This document shows, one piece after another, positions 34,732 through 46,609 of a stretch of DNA of 64,000 nt; positions within the stretch are counted from its first letter, which is position 1, and the number at the start of each line of letters is the position of its first letter. This DNA comes from Centroberyx gerrardi (taxonomy: Eukaryota; Chordata; Actinopteri; Beryciformes; Berycidae). The position numbers and the translations under genes are program-made. The notes under the pieces are model-generated. The model saw nothing but the letters and a program-made list of their open reading frames with translations. It had not been told where the DNA came from and did not search any database. The stretch spans positions 28,702,162 to 28,766,161 of the forward strand of contig NC_136002.1 in the NCBI RefSeq assembly GCF_048128805.1. The letters are read 5' to 3'.

Positions 34732-35051
34732 CAGTGGTTCTCAACCGAGGGGTCGGGACCCCCAGGGGGTCGCGAGAGAATTTTGGGTGGTCACAAGATG
34801 ATTTATGGAATAGGAAAAAAACACATTTCTGCTATACAACAGTTATTAACAGTTATTGCTTCTTACTTGTGAAATACTGAATAGTTTTCAGCCACTCGGC
34901 CTCTTCTGATAATCAGATGAAACGACCTGAAAAGGGAAAATCATTCTTTGGTTGAACTGTTCACCACTTTGCATGTGCAGCCTGTGACAGAAGGCTGAGT
35001 AGGCATGGCTTCATTTTAAGGGTTGCAAGCCAAAAAGGTTGAGAACCTCTG
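34732..35051. mobile_element. hAT-type miniature element, copy C
   Basis: Inverted ends cagtggttctcaac / gttgagaacctctg with a perfect 8-bp target duplication gtgtagat on both sides (34724-34731 and 35052-35059). It shares the flank sequence of copy B. Confidence 0.9.
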
Positions 35052-35343
35052 GTGTAGATATCAACTAGTTTACACTCCGGAGCAGTAGGTGGCAGTAGTG
35101 GGGGATGTTAGATGCCACCACCAGTGGAAAAACAAGAATATGCTTTTGAGCGGGACAAAAGGACCGTGTGCTCTGTGTACACTGTTTTTCTTCTTTCTCC
35201 ATTTTATGTGGATCAAACAACCTCTCATTTCTGGCATGCTTTAGTTTGAACTTGTTTGAATTTTATGTTTGGCTGTTACTCATTTTTCAGAGTTAGTGTA
35301 GATGAAATATGTTAAAGTTGTTTTGGGTTTTGTATGACCATGC

Positions 35344-35361
35344 AGCATTGCATCATGGGAA
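35344..35361 (-). promoter_or_regulatory. Weak ZNF143/Staf-like distal element of U1 copy 3
   Basis: On the minus strand TTCCCATGATGCAATGCT aligns with the sites of copies 1 and 2 at the same distance (about -199 to -216). It has about three mismatches to the consensus. Confidence 0.45.
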
Positions 35362-35501
35362 AATAATATAAACGCAATGTAACCTCAACAGAAATAGCAT
35401 GCTTTTTGTGATCCTTTCAACAGCAGGGGAACAAAATGAGGTTGAGCAAATGTCATAGACTCTGGATTACTACTGGATTTGTTTTTAATGCATTATCAGC
35501 A

Positions 35502-35513
35502 CCATCATCCAGA
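35502..35513 (+). promoter_or_regulatory. Diverged PSE of U1 copy 3
   Basis: CCATCATCCAGA lies at -58 and differs from the shared CCGTCAGTCAGA at several positions, while the next 45 bases to the U1 start are almost unchanged. It may lower transcription of this copy. Confidence 0.5.
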
Positions 35514-35559
35514 GCGGTGTGTGTGTGAGTGACTCCCCTCTGTCTGATGTGTACAACTC

Positions 35560-35723
35560 ATACTTACCTGGCAGGGGAGACACCATGATCATGAAGGTGG
35601 TTCACCCAGGGTGAGGCTCAGCCATTGCACTCCGGTTGTGCTGACCCCTGCGAATTCCCCAAATGTGGGAATCTCGACTGCATAATTTCTGGTAGTGGGG
35701 GACTGCGTTCGCGCTCTCCCCTG
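35560..35723 (+). ncRNA. U1 snRNA, copy 3
   Basis: 164 nt, differing from copy 1 by one C-to-T change in cccagggtgaggctc. The U1A loop, Sm site, 5' end and a 3' box like that of the other copies are kept. The RNA could be functional, but its PSE has diverged. Confidence 0.93.
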
Positions 35724-36029
35724 ATCAGCTGTTCAAAGAAAACAAATCAGAACACTTCTTCTTAAGTATTTGGACACATATCCACAGTGCATACATGCCT
35801 GTATTTCAATATATTTGTAACTTGATATTATTATATTTCAACTGCTTAATAGTACAGACTGTTATTGACTGAGTAACAATATTATATTATATTTAAAGAG
35901 ATGCCATTTGCATGTGCATCTGTGTTTACTGTTCTTTTCTCTCCACATTTGAGAAACATACAGTATATCCACCATTTATTGATTGCTGGTAGCTTTACTC
36001 TGGGTTTGTTTAAATTTGTTGTTCAGCTG

Positions 36030-36122
36030 CATTGCACTGGTTGTGCCGACTACTGCAAAGTCCCTGAAGATACAAATCTCAACTTCATCATTTCTGGTAG
36101 TGGGGGAATGCCTTGGCACTCT
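36030..36122 (+). pseudogene. Decayed 3' fragment of U1 snRNA
   Basis: It matches the U1 3' half (cattgcactggttgtgccga, catttctggtagtgggggaa) with many changes and no 5' half. Its upstream DNA (ttctctccacatttgagaaa) matches that of the fragment at 22229, so the two are relics of one repeat unit. Confidence 0.85.
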
Positions 36123-36149
36123 GACATGTTATCAAGAAGCTAAAACACT

Positions 36150-37379
36150 GCAGCAGTGAGCACATTACCTTTTTTTTTTAAACAACAAAATCAGCTGGAA
36201 GGAGGTAATATGTATAAGGGATTTCAAACCGTGTGCCATGGAGGGCTGAGAGGAATTTGTCGTTCCAACCAAGACTACAAGTGAATCCACCGATAAGCAC
36301 AGCTTCAACCAGAGGAAGAACTAATCATTGAATGAAATGAGACTTTTATATCACCAGGCAAATTTGCGTGTCAGCTTACCAGACACAGTAGCAGGTCTGT
36401 TGTCAACTTCATCTCAAGTGTTTGCCTCAGTGTCGAATCCCTACAACAGGCAGTCAACCTCTACACCAGCTGATTTGACCAATTACTGCTATGGTTTAGT
36501 GAAATCAGCTGGTGTAGTGTTTGGTTGGAAGGTAAATGTGCAGTCTTGGCATTGATAGCACATGATCAGACACCACTGGTCTGATCTACTGGACCTCAGC
36601 CGGTTTGATAGGCCCGCTCACCAGGCCGCGTTTTCCCCAACAGTGAAACCAAATAGTATTGTTGGCTTTGGTTTTAGATCCAGTTCTGAGGAATCGTTCT
36701 TGACAGTTATTACCCAGTTTGAATGCAAAGGACATTAACAGAATAGACAAAGGAATAAGTTTACAATCGAGAAAAGTAATTGAATCAAAGTTAATGACAG
36801 ACTTAACTTCAAATTGTTTTTTTTTATTTTTTCTTACAACAAAAGACTCCCCCTCTGCATGTCAACAGACTTGTGGAGGTGCAGTACTGAATAGGCAGCA
36901 ATAAAAAAAAAAAATAAAAAAAAAATCAGCTATAATAAAAGATCCAAAAGACAACTCTTATACAAAACCATGTTTTCCATCTCGACTTAACCACCTGAGC
37001 TTAAAAACAATTCTTTCAAATATACTTTCTCACATGTCAGGCTATTGTATAAGCATAATAATACCAAAAGTAAAAAGGACAACTGAATATTGAAGACACA
37101 CAGGTACAGACACTCTATAAACCACATCTGGGACACAATAAATACCAATTATTTCTAAATGCTTGGCGGCATTTGATTAAGCCTGCTTGGAGAGCCAAAT
37201 GGGATCAGTCTGCACTTCGGGGATCTGTTCCCTTGTGCGAGGCAATGTATCACAGTAAGGATTTGATGGGTTTTGAATATCAATTGTCCCCAGGTGTGTT
37301 ACGAGCCGTCATGGTCTAAGTACAGATGAACATGGGGGAATGGCGGACCGTTCTTCGTCTTCCTGGCTAGCGGGCGTGC
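36150..37379 (-). other. hnrnpl 3' UTR and intergenic boundary
   Basis: Sequence just left of the hnrnpl stop (37380) is probably its 3' UTR. Minus-strand AATAAA-type signals occur around 36820-36830 and 36900-36925 in an A/T-rich tract. Left of about 36.8 kb no gene is supported. Confidence 0.45.
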
Positions 37380-40300
37380 TCAGTTGGCGTGCTGCACGGT
37401 GGAGAAGCACAGCTTGAGGGTGTAGGGGTACGGCCCAGCTGGGGAGAGGGAGAGACGGACGATTAGAGTTGAACAAACAAAAACACACAAAACTTTGTCT
37501 TTCTCTGGGCCAATCAGGGGCTGTATTTACATGCAAGGGGAATTCTGTTCTTGACCCGGTTAATCACATAACTGGGTTTTGGGTTGACAACTGGGTTAGA
37601 ATAACCCGGGTAAACTCATAACCCCATCATAAGAAACCCAGTCAAGATGCCTGGCTTACTACTGTTCAATGCGTTACTGTGGCATGGAAACATCTTACCC
37701 CTCTCACTTTTGGATTTCGCCATTATAAGTACATATTAATATCAACAAAAAATATGGCGGCGAGCATTACTTATCGTTACTACTGTGATCATCATTGCTT
37801 TCCCCTGTATTACAAGCAGTGTTGGGGGCAAAACGTGTACTTGTTTACTTTTTTGTGGCAACAAGTAACTTGACACATTTGTTTTTAAATTAATTTTTAT
37901 CAGTTATTAGTTACCTTCTCAAACTTGCACTTGTTACTTTTATTTTCATTTCAAATGGTTAAATTTGTAGTTAGTGCAAATTAAAAAAATTTAACATATT
38001 GCGCTGCATGACAGAGGGTGGGGGTTCGATTTCCTGCACCAGAGGGTCACTGATGTTTCTCTCCTTTTAGAATATGTGGGGACAAACCTCTATTGACATG
38101 CAGTACAGTGCCATACAAACGTGTGTGTGGGGTACATACTCGAGTTCTTCATCTGGTAGTGGTTTATCATGCCCAGGGCCTCCATGGCATCGTTGATGGA
38201 CTCCCATTCTAGCAAACCTGAAGCACTGCGCTCACTGGGGGCAGCGCCACCTGGTGGTTACAGACCACGGGTCACAGGATTAACAACACACTACACACAT
38301 AAAAAGTGATATTTAGCTCAAACACTAATTTTGTCCCAATTTAAAAAAAAACAAAAAACAGACTGTAATGTCACAGGACTTGTTTTAGCTAGCTATCTTT
38401 CAGAATTAGGAAATTTGTTTTAGGTTTCTTTATCATTTCTGCAAAGGGTTTCTAGACTTAACAGCAGCCAAGCTTGATGTCAGTGTCAAAATATTTTGCT
38501 TAAGCATCATTTTGTATAACCAGTCCACATTCTGTGACCATAGAAACACTGTATTTTAGATAAGCAGAATTAAAGCGGCTTACTCTTTCCTGTGAACAGT
38601 TTGATGTTGATGGGGCTCTTGACACCAATCTCATCACAAATCTGTAAAGAAGACAACAATCATTAGTGGCCGGACGCAGCACAGCACTTTAAATGCTTCA
38701 TTTCCCGAGATTGCAACATAATTTAGTAAATAGAGTGGGTGGAGAAAATATCTGGATACATCTGCCCAGTCGTACACATAAATTTTAATATGCTACAAAA
38801 TTGCACTTCACATCAGGTTAGTTCTCCAATGCAATCAGAAATGTTTTCTTCCCGTTACCTCCATCTTTCACAAACAAGGAAATGCGGGATGTTTAGTGAT
38901 GACCATGTGTCTCGAAATTGTGTGTGTAATGAGTCAAAATTACCCAATACCCACTGACATCATATCACCTATACTCCTCCAAACACACACACACAAGTAT
39001 ATTTCGTCTTTCCTGTCAGAACACGGACCTGGGAGAAGACCTCGGCCGAGGCGTCCGGCTGGGCGTTGAAGAAGTGAAGCACGTTGCTGGGGTGTTGGAT
39101 GCGGTTCTTGGCCGCCTGCTCTGGTGAGGTGAACCGGTTATTCCTGGAGCCGTGGAAGTCCTTGAAGCTGCTGGTGCCGTCGTCGAGCTCGTAGCACTGA
39201 CCGGGCATGATGGCCTGCTGCTTGGACACGCTGCAGGGAGGCAGGGAGGGACGGCGGGGAGGGAGGGGTTAGAGAGTCATATTTCCATTTACAAGTTAGG
39301 AGAACACTGGGAGAGACACCGCAGCTTGGAGCAAACGGATGAAACTTGTAAACTAGGGACGAGACAATATATCGAAATTCAATATATCGCAATACAAAAA
39401 TGTGACAATACGTATTGTGGGGCAGAAAAATGAATGGTGATATCAGCTCCATTTTATTCTGCTGTAAAAATCACAAATGAGACTGCTTGCCCATCAAAAT
39501 CACACAAGCTCTCCATCCAAATTATATTTGCACTTTGTAATGACATTTTAAAATTGTTGTTTACATTCTAGCGAGCCAATGCTAGAAAGATTTGTGGCTC
39601 AGAAATAAACATAGTTCTGCACAGTCAGACTTTGTTGTCATTGAACTTTTATCTTTTACATCATATTGAATAGTGAACCCCATATCGCATAGTATCGTGA
39701 GATAAGCCCGTTGTCCCATCTCTACTATAAACTGCAAGTGGTCTTTATTATGCATCTAGCTGTGGTGCCTCCCCACAACATGCAAAAAGTAAATATAAAA
39801 ATTAAGTGTGTGGGTTTACAGTTCGGTGTTTCACAAAAATAAATGAACTAAACAAACCAAAAACATCCGACTCAATTATTTCAAAGTTTGTGAGGGGCTT
39901 CGACTCACCAGACGTTGAGTTTCTGTCCAAAGAGGAAGTTGTTGTTGAGGTGAGTGATGGCGCGGTCCACAGCGTAGCAGTCTCCCATCTCCACCATGGC
40001 TGCCCCGGGTTTACTCTTCATGAATTTCACCTATGGAAAGTGACAATGAAGACAGGATTGGCTGGTTTTCTGCGACACAATGACTTACTGACACAGACGT
40101 CACCTTTCCCTGAAGGGACATGAATGACTGATTTATTATTCACAGAGCTGATGTGACCTGAGATAATGGCTTGGGTGAGGTGGGGGGTGGTGAGAGTAGG
40201 CAACACCTACCTACAGTATGTATATGAGTGGGTGTATGTATGTGTATGTTATTAAAATAGATATACTGTATATGGATCTTGGTTTCAAACTAATCATGTT

Positions 40301-43300
40301 TTTTAAAATTTCTTAAATAATGAAATGTTAGCCCCCTCCTCCCCCCCTTTTAAAATTATCTTCTCCCCCGCTTAAAAAAACAACAAAAAACAACACCTAC
40401 TCTGCAAATAACATTTTCCATGAATATCTATCAGTGCTTATGAAAACAACCCTGCTAAGCTACATGAATATGTTTTTTTAAAGTCAAAATTTGCAACAAT
40501 CTCTAATTCTGCCCTGGGTTTTAGACATAACAGTCTGCTCTGTTAAGTGTTACTTCTTGCAGATTTAGCTGGTTTTATTCTGTATGTTTAGTTTAATTTT
40601 TCTATATGTCTAATATTAAGTGTAAACAGCCTCAAAAACATCACACATACACTACTACAAGAACACTTACCATTATTTTAACTACAAGTCTCACTACAAC
40701 TACTGCACACACCACACATACAAGCATCATCCACTGTCGGACACTCACCCGCTCTACGTTGCCATAGAGACAGAAGACGTTGAAGACACGGTCGGCGTTC
40801 ATCTTGAGCGGGTCGAGGCCGTATACCATGACGACGGGAGAGTCGGCGTGCGCGCCGTACTCGCCGGGAGGAGGGGGAGGAGGCCCGTAGCCCGGCCCGT
40901 AGCGGCTTCCACCGCGCCCCCTCATTGGTGGACCCATGCGGCGACCCTCGTAGGGCGGGGATCCATAGCTCTCGTCGTAGCCGTGGTAACCGCCACCTGA
41001 GGAATGGTGCCGAGGCCATTCAGAATCATTCTCAGTAGAATAACTGGAAGATTTGGTCCCTACATTGTAAATAGAGCATACGTGGAAGCACAGTTCAAAA
41101 TGACAACACAGCACCACTTAACTGCCACTGTGTGGGGGACCAAGTTCTAAACTCAATATAATGTAATACAGACTGTCTATATAGAATACATTTTCAGGAA
41201 ATACAGTAATAGAACAAGTTGTGCATTATAACTTCAAAGGTTGACAATAGAAGAGAACTGCATATCATTTTGTGTGTGTGTGTGTGTGTTTTCATTCCCT
41301 AGGGGTGTGAGAGCCTTACCGTACTCTGGAGGGTGATCGCCCAGCAGAGCAGGCTGTCTCTGGCGCTTGTTGGGGTTGGCATTCACATCTTCTGAGAGAG
41401 CGGGAAGAAAAAAGGACAAGAAAAAGAGAGGGAAAAGTAGAGAAAGAGAAAAATGGCATAAGTATGGCGAAAAGCGACAGGAAACAAGATTCTGGCTGCA
41501 AACATACACGACAGTAGGACGCCTGAGCATTTACAATCGAAAAGAAACATATTCTTGTCTCGAAAAACTGGCATACACTAATAATCCTGCTGTCTTCAAA
41601 TTGTTCCAAATATTACATTTTGGTAAACTGTGTTGATGTCAAAAACTGCCCCAGATTGCACACTATAAAGTTACCTTGACAATAGTTATTTCAACCTAGA
41701 TCATAATGGACATGGGTAAAATTAGTATTCGAGACAGCTGCATGCATTTCAGGACTGATTCATCTTGCCTGGAACAGCGTAACCACTCAGATTGTCCCAC
41801 AAGTACAAACCCCACCCACCTTACACTCCAATCAAACAAGATAACTGAAAGGATGTTAAAAAACATAATGGACCCTGGTCTATATTATAAGTAGTTGAGG
41901 GAAATGGGATGGGGAGGATAACGGATGGTAGGGGCAATATTAGAGATTCTAGGGAAATGAAACGCAGGACAATCTCTTCTACATAGACAATGGTAAACTC
42001 TTAGTGTAAAGTGAACGAGGGGGAATGGGGAGGATGAGAGAGGAGGATATTGATGATTTAGAAGGGAAAAGGGTAAAAATATCAAACAGTCACCCTGGAT
42101 AAATATAAATGTAAAAAACATTGAAATTGTACGCAAGTACTCGCACACACCTGCATTGCTCCCATTGCCATCTGCATCACCATCTGTACAGGTACACAAT
42201 AATCACACACAATCAGAACTGAAGCCAGGTTAATCAAATTAAAAAGACAGCTACATTTTTCCTGAGCAAATGACAGATTTACCCTAATAAATGCTCAGGA
42301 GAGTTAAGTTAATAAACCACTCGTCATCTGGGCAGTGTTTCAGAGATAAATGCCAACAGTTTGAAGAAACATGGGTAGGAAATCTAGCAAATTAACTATG
42401 AAAATGTGGTTGGCAAGTTTGTCTTTCCACCACCTTGGCGGGTAACCAACAAGGCTCTTGTCGATTCTAAAAAAGCATTTTTTTTCCAATCAAAAGTGTC
42501 TTGGAATTTTGGAATCCAGCAGCCACTGCGGCCGGTGGATGAAAATGTTCCCTGCCCTGGTACAATACATGACTTCCCAGGTTGATAGGGCTTGGCAATA
42601 AACAGTTCTAGTAATGAGGTCAAGCACATCCTCCATGGATTAATAATATGAAGTATTTCATGGTTCCTTGGCACAGATCATGCCCTTTTCCCAGATTTAA
42701 AATATGATTTTATTCCCAGAGAAACTAGAACTAGAAGTCCAGGAAACCAGTTAGGTGCATAGATGTATTCCCTGATGGCTGTGAACTGCCAACAGAGGAA
42801 GCAACAAGACAAAGCGAACAAGCATGTAGGCCTATGTGACATTTCCAATGCAAGCCTTGACAGAGAAACCCCTCCCACAACCATCACCCACTTCCAGAAA
42901 GAGAAAGATTAAGCCTGTATGGAAAAAAACAAAATGGGAGTCACGTCAGTCTTGTGTGGCGATGTTGGGTGCTGGGGTTTGGAGTCGTGTGGTGCTGTGC
43001 AGTTATGTTCCCCAAGCAGGGTCTCGATTTACTTACTGCATGCTTACAAACAGGGGGGAGGAAGACATTTGCTGCAGTAGTTCCACCACTCTCCACCCAA
43101 TTCATTTCATCCAATACTCCTATCCATTTCCTCTTTTGGGAAAGAACTCTCCACCTCAGGACCGATTCCTGGTTCTATCAAGATGAAACGCCCATTGGTG
43201 GGTTGGTTGGCCGTTTGGTTGGCATTTCCATCCATTTTGTTCCATTTTGGAATAGTCTCCTTAGCACCCACTGGTAGGCCTTGAGGCTGCCATAGAGCAC

Positions 43301-46300
43301 ATTTCAGATGGGGAAGCTGGCTCCTCTTAGGTGTAAATTGCCAAACCTGCATCACATGGAAGGTGTTACACAGGTTCTAGAGACTTTAAAATATTTACAG
43401 AAGAAAAAAAAAAAAAGAAGCTGTACTCAGAAAAATAGGATAGCTAGACAGGGATGCATGTAGCAAGAAAAGCACAGGGAGGAAAAGATGAGGAGGAAGA
43501 GATGAGGAGAAAGAGCAACAGAGAACAGCTGAATTCCATGTGGGAGGTATCAGATAGGAGTAAAACCAAAAATGGGCCTGACTGGGCTCTGAGTGTGCTT
43601 GTGCTTGATGGTGTTGTCAGCAATGTCTTGTCTTCATCAGTTGTCTTGTGTTGCCTCCAATGTGATTGGCTACAGCTCGATTCAGGGGTGTGAGTCATCT
43701 ATTGGATCAGTTGGTACGGCGTCAGCAAGTGGAAGTGATGGAGAATGTGTTGCTTGGGTGTTTTGTTGTTTTCGTGTCAACAACCGTGATGAGCAAGGCG
43801 TAAAAAACAAAAAAAACAAAAAAAAGCACACGGAGCCCACCCTTCCAAAAACAGTACAGGAAGGGCCAAGGCTTTGTCAGTGTGATCTTGATCAACTGGT
43901 TAGTATCAGTATGGTTCGTCTGTTGTACTGAGAGATGTCTGTCACTACCTCTGTCTGTTTGCCTGGGTGGATGTTGTCTTTGTGGTGTCTCCTCTGGGAT
44001 TGGTATCAGTCTGTAACCCTTCTCCGTTCGGTGTAGATTGTAGGTGATGCAAGCTTTGGCCTGTTTCAATGTGTCAAGCACGTGGGTCACGAAATGGGGC
44101 AGGAAGGACGGAGGGAGGGAGGGTGTGGGGAGGGTGGAGGGACCAAGCGTAGCTTAGTGCCCAAAAGTACCAACAACCAAACTCCCCACCCTCTCCGATA
44201 GAAGTGTGTGGTGTCTTCGTGGCTCTGATGTTGCGATGCGGAGATGATGAGGAATGGTGAGGAAGGAGTAGTCATATCAGTCCTACACCATCGTGTTGAA
44301 TGGGTGGAGTGTCTTGCAGTTTATCCCCTTGTGTCTGAGGGGAGAATGGGCCTTCTGTGTAAGAGTGGTTGTGTCCTCATACTTGAGATGGTGGTGGCTG
44401 AGTGTTGTCAGCAAAAAATGTGTCTGCCTCTCCCTCCCAGCACAAATTCCTGTAAATTTTTTTGTACTTCGCGGGAGGATTGACTTATTGAGTGGAGATG
44501 AGTTATGTGGTGCTGCAGATAGCCTCCATACTGATGCTGGTCTGCACCACTATTCTCACTTCTCAAATGAATCTGAAACTACACAAAATTTAAGCTATGG
44601 GCAAAGCGGTCTGATATCGTTAAGCCCAATCGGTGCCTTGTCAGAACCACTTGCCATTTGACATTGAATCCCTTTTGCCATTTCTGCTGTGCCGAGTGGG
44701 ACTCTATGAAACAAGAGGTGTTAGTTATAGGTGTTTGTTGGGCTTTACTACTAGCATTTAAATTAACTTCATTTCAGATTGGTCGAAGTCAGAGGACAGT
44801 GGATGAGACCAACATCAGTCTTGGTGGCAAGGAAAAGTTGTTTCCCAGTACTTCAGGATGCAAGTTGTCAAACATCAGTGGCAAACTGTATAGATGTATC
44901 CTATATGGAACCTAATGCCTAATTTGTTACCATTAAAAAGGTAATTGCTTAATCAGATTTTTGGTAACTTAATAGACTTCTTCCATCAAAAGGGATCCCA
45001 ATAACTCTGCTACATTCACTGCTGTGGCAAGGAAGGCAGAACAGCTGACGCTGCTAGCGGAAGGAAGGCTTTACACTGGCTTGAGAAAAAGTAGACGCAT
45101 GTCCATAACTCAAGCATGAAGGGAGGATTCTTGAAAACTAATAACAATCCCAAAGTGGCCTAAAGTCCTGAGAACAGCACTGGCCCCTTTGTGTCTTGTG
45201 GGGTTTCAGGACAGCTTTAGAACTTTGGCATCAAAAAGAGAATGACCTGACTGGGACCAAATGGGATGTCTCACAAAATTTTACATTAAACCTGATTCAG
45301 ACTTAAATTTCTCCCTTGACTGCAGCTCCTTGAAGGATTTTACTTTTACTGGTGTTCATACCGGTTAAGAACACTTGAAGAAACAGCTGAATATGAAATT
45401 AATTTGGTTATGCTAAGCTTTCTAACCATGAGTAAGTGCTGAGTATCACGTGTCAACATCCATCTCCTTCTAGCCATAAAGCCTTGCGTTTTGGTTTGGT
45501 GTTGTTTCCTGTAGTTGGTTCGGATTACGTGCTCACTCCTGACAAATAGCACCTCAGTTTGCTTGGAAGGGGACCTTTTCTTTTGGAGCGGTTATTTGGT
45601 GTCACACAAGTTCAAATTAGGGATGGGCATTTTAAGTATTTTCAATATTAGAGTACTCATATTAAATTATTATAGAGTACTCGAGTACTCGCAAAAAAAA
45701 AAAACGAATGTAAGAATATGGTCCGAAATTAACACCCAAGCGAAAATGCGGGTAGGGGTCCATGTCCGACTGGAAACACACAAGCGGAACCAAAGTTTGG
45801 CTAACGCTAAACAGTTAATTTCGTAGGCTATAAGCCTGTAAGAATATCTATTACTATCTAATGCTTTCACATTTATGTAAATTGGCCAACAACGGAAAAC
45901 AAGAGCAATTTGAAATTCATTTATTGAACAACCAGGCTACCTTGTTGGCACTTTGCAGATCAGCCCTCAATTTCACCGCGCTTTCCTCATACATCTTCTC
46001 CACTCTCATAGCTGTTGTTCGCCGCGATGGTAGCTTGTACTTAGGCTCAACAAACGCCATCAGCTCGCGGAAGCCATCTCCTTCCACAAAGCTTAACGGG
46101 AGCATATCACCATTTTCGTGATGAGCTGGCTAATCTTCTCTGCCCTGGTGCCATCACAACGGCGTGTGCTAACACTGCTAGCAAATGAGGATGCAAGCCT
46201 GTTATCTGTCTCCGCTGTTTTCTCCTTGTGCTTAATGCGCAAATGGTTAATCATCGAACTAGTTGTTCTATGATACTTAAGTTTAACGTTACATAGCTTG

Positions 46301-46517
46301 CACTGCACATTCATTTCGTCTATTTTGTCGAAATACTTCCAAACATATGTCATTCTGCCTGTAACGTTAGATCCTGTAACAATGCGTGCGCAGATCTATC
46401 ATTTTTGCTAGCAGTCCCGTCCAAAAAATGTAAACTTTTAATATAGAACAGGGTCAATTTACGTTTATATATATATATATTTTTATTATATTTATATATA
46501 TATTTATTTTTTATTCT

Positions 46518-46609
<92 letters not shown>

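Noticed and set aside
41234-41636. Overlapping frames on both strands around hnrnpl exon 7
   Set aside because: Only 41391-41320 has splice support; the rest is intron.
46350-46607. A frame of repeating Tyr-Ile residues
   Set aside because: It is translation of the AT microsatellite.
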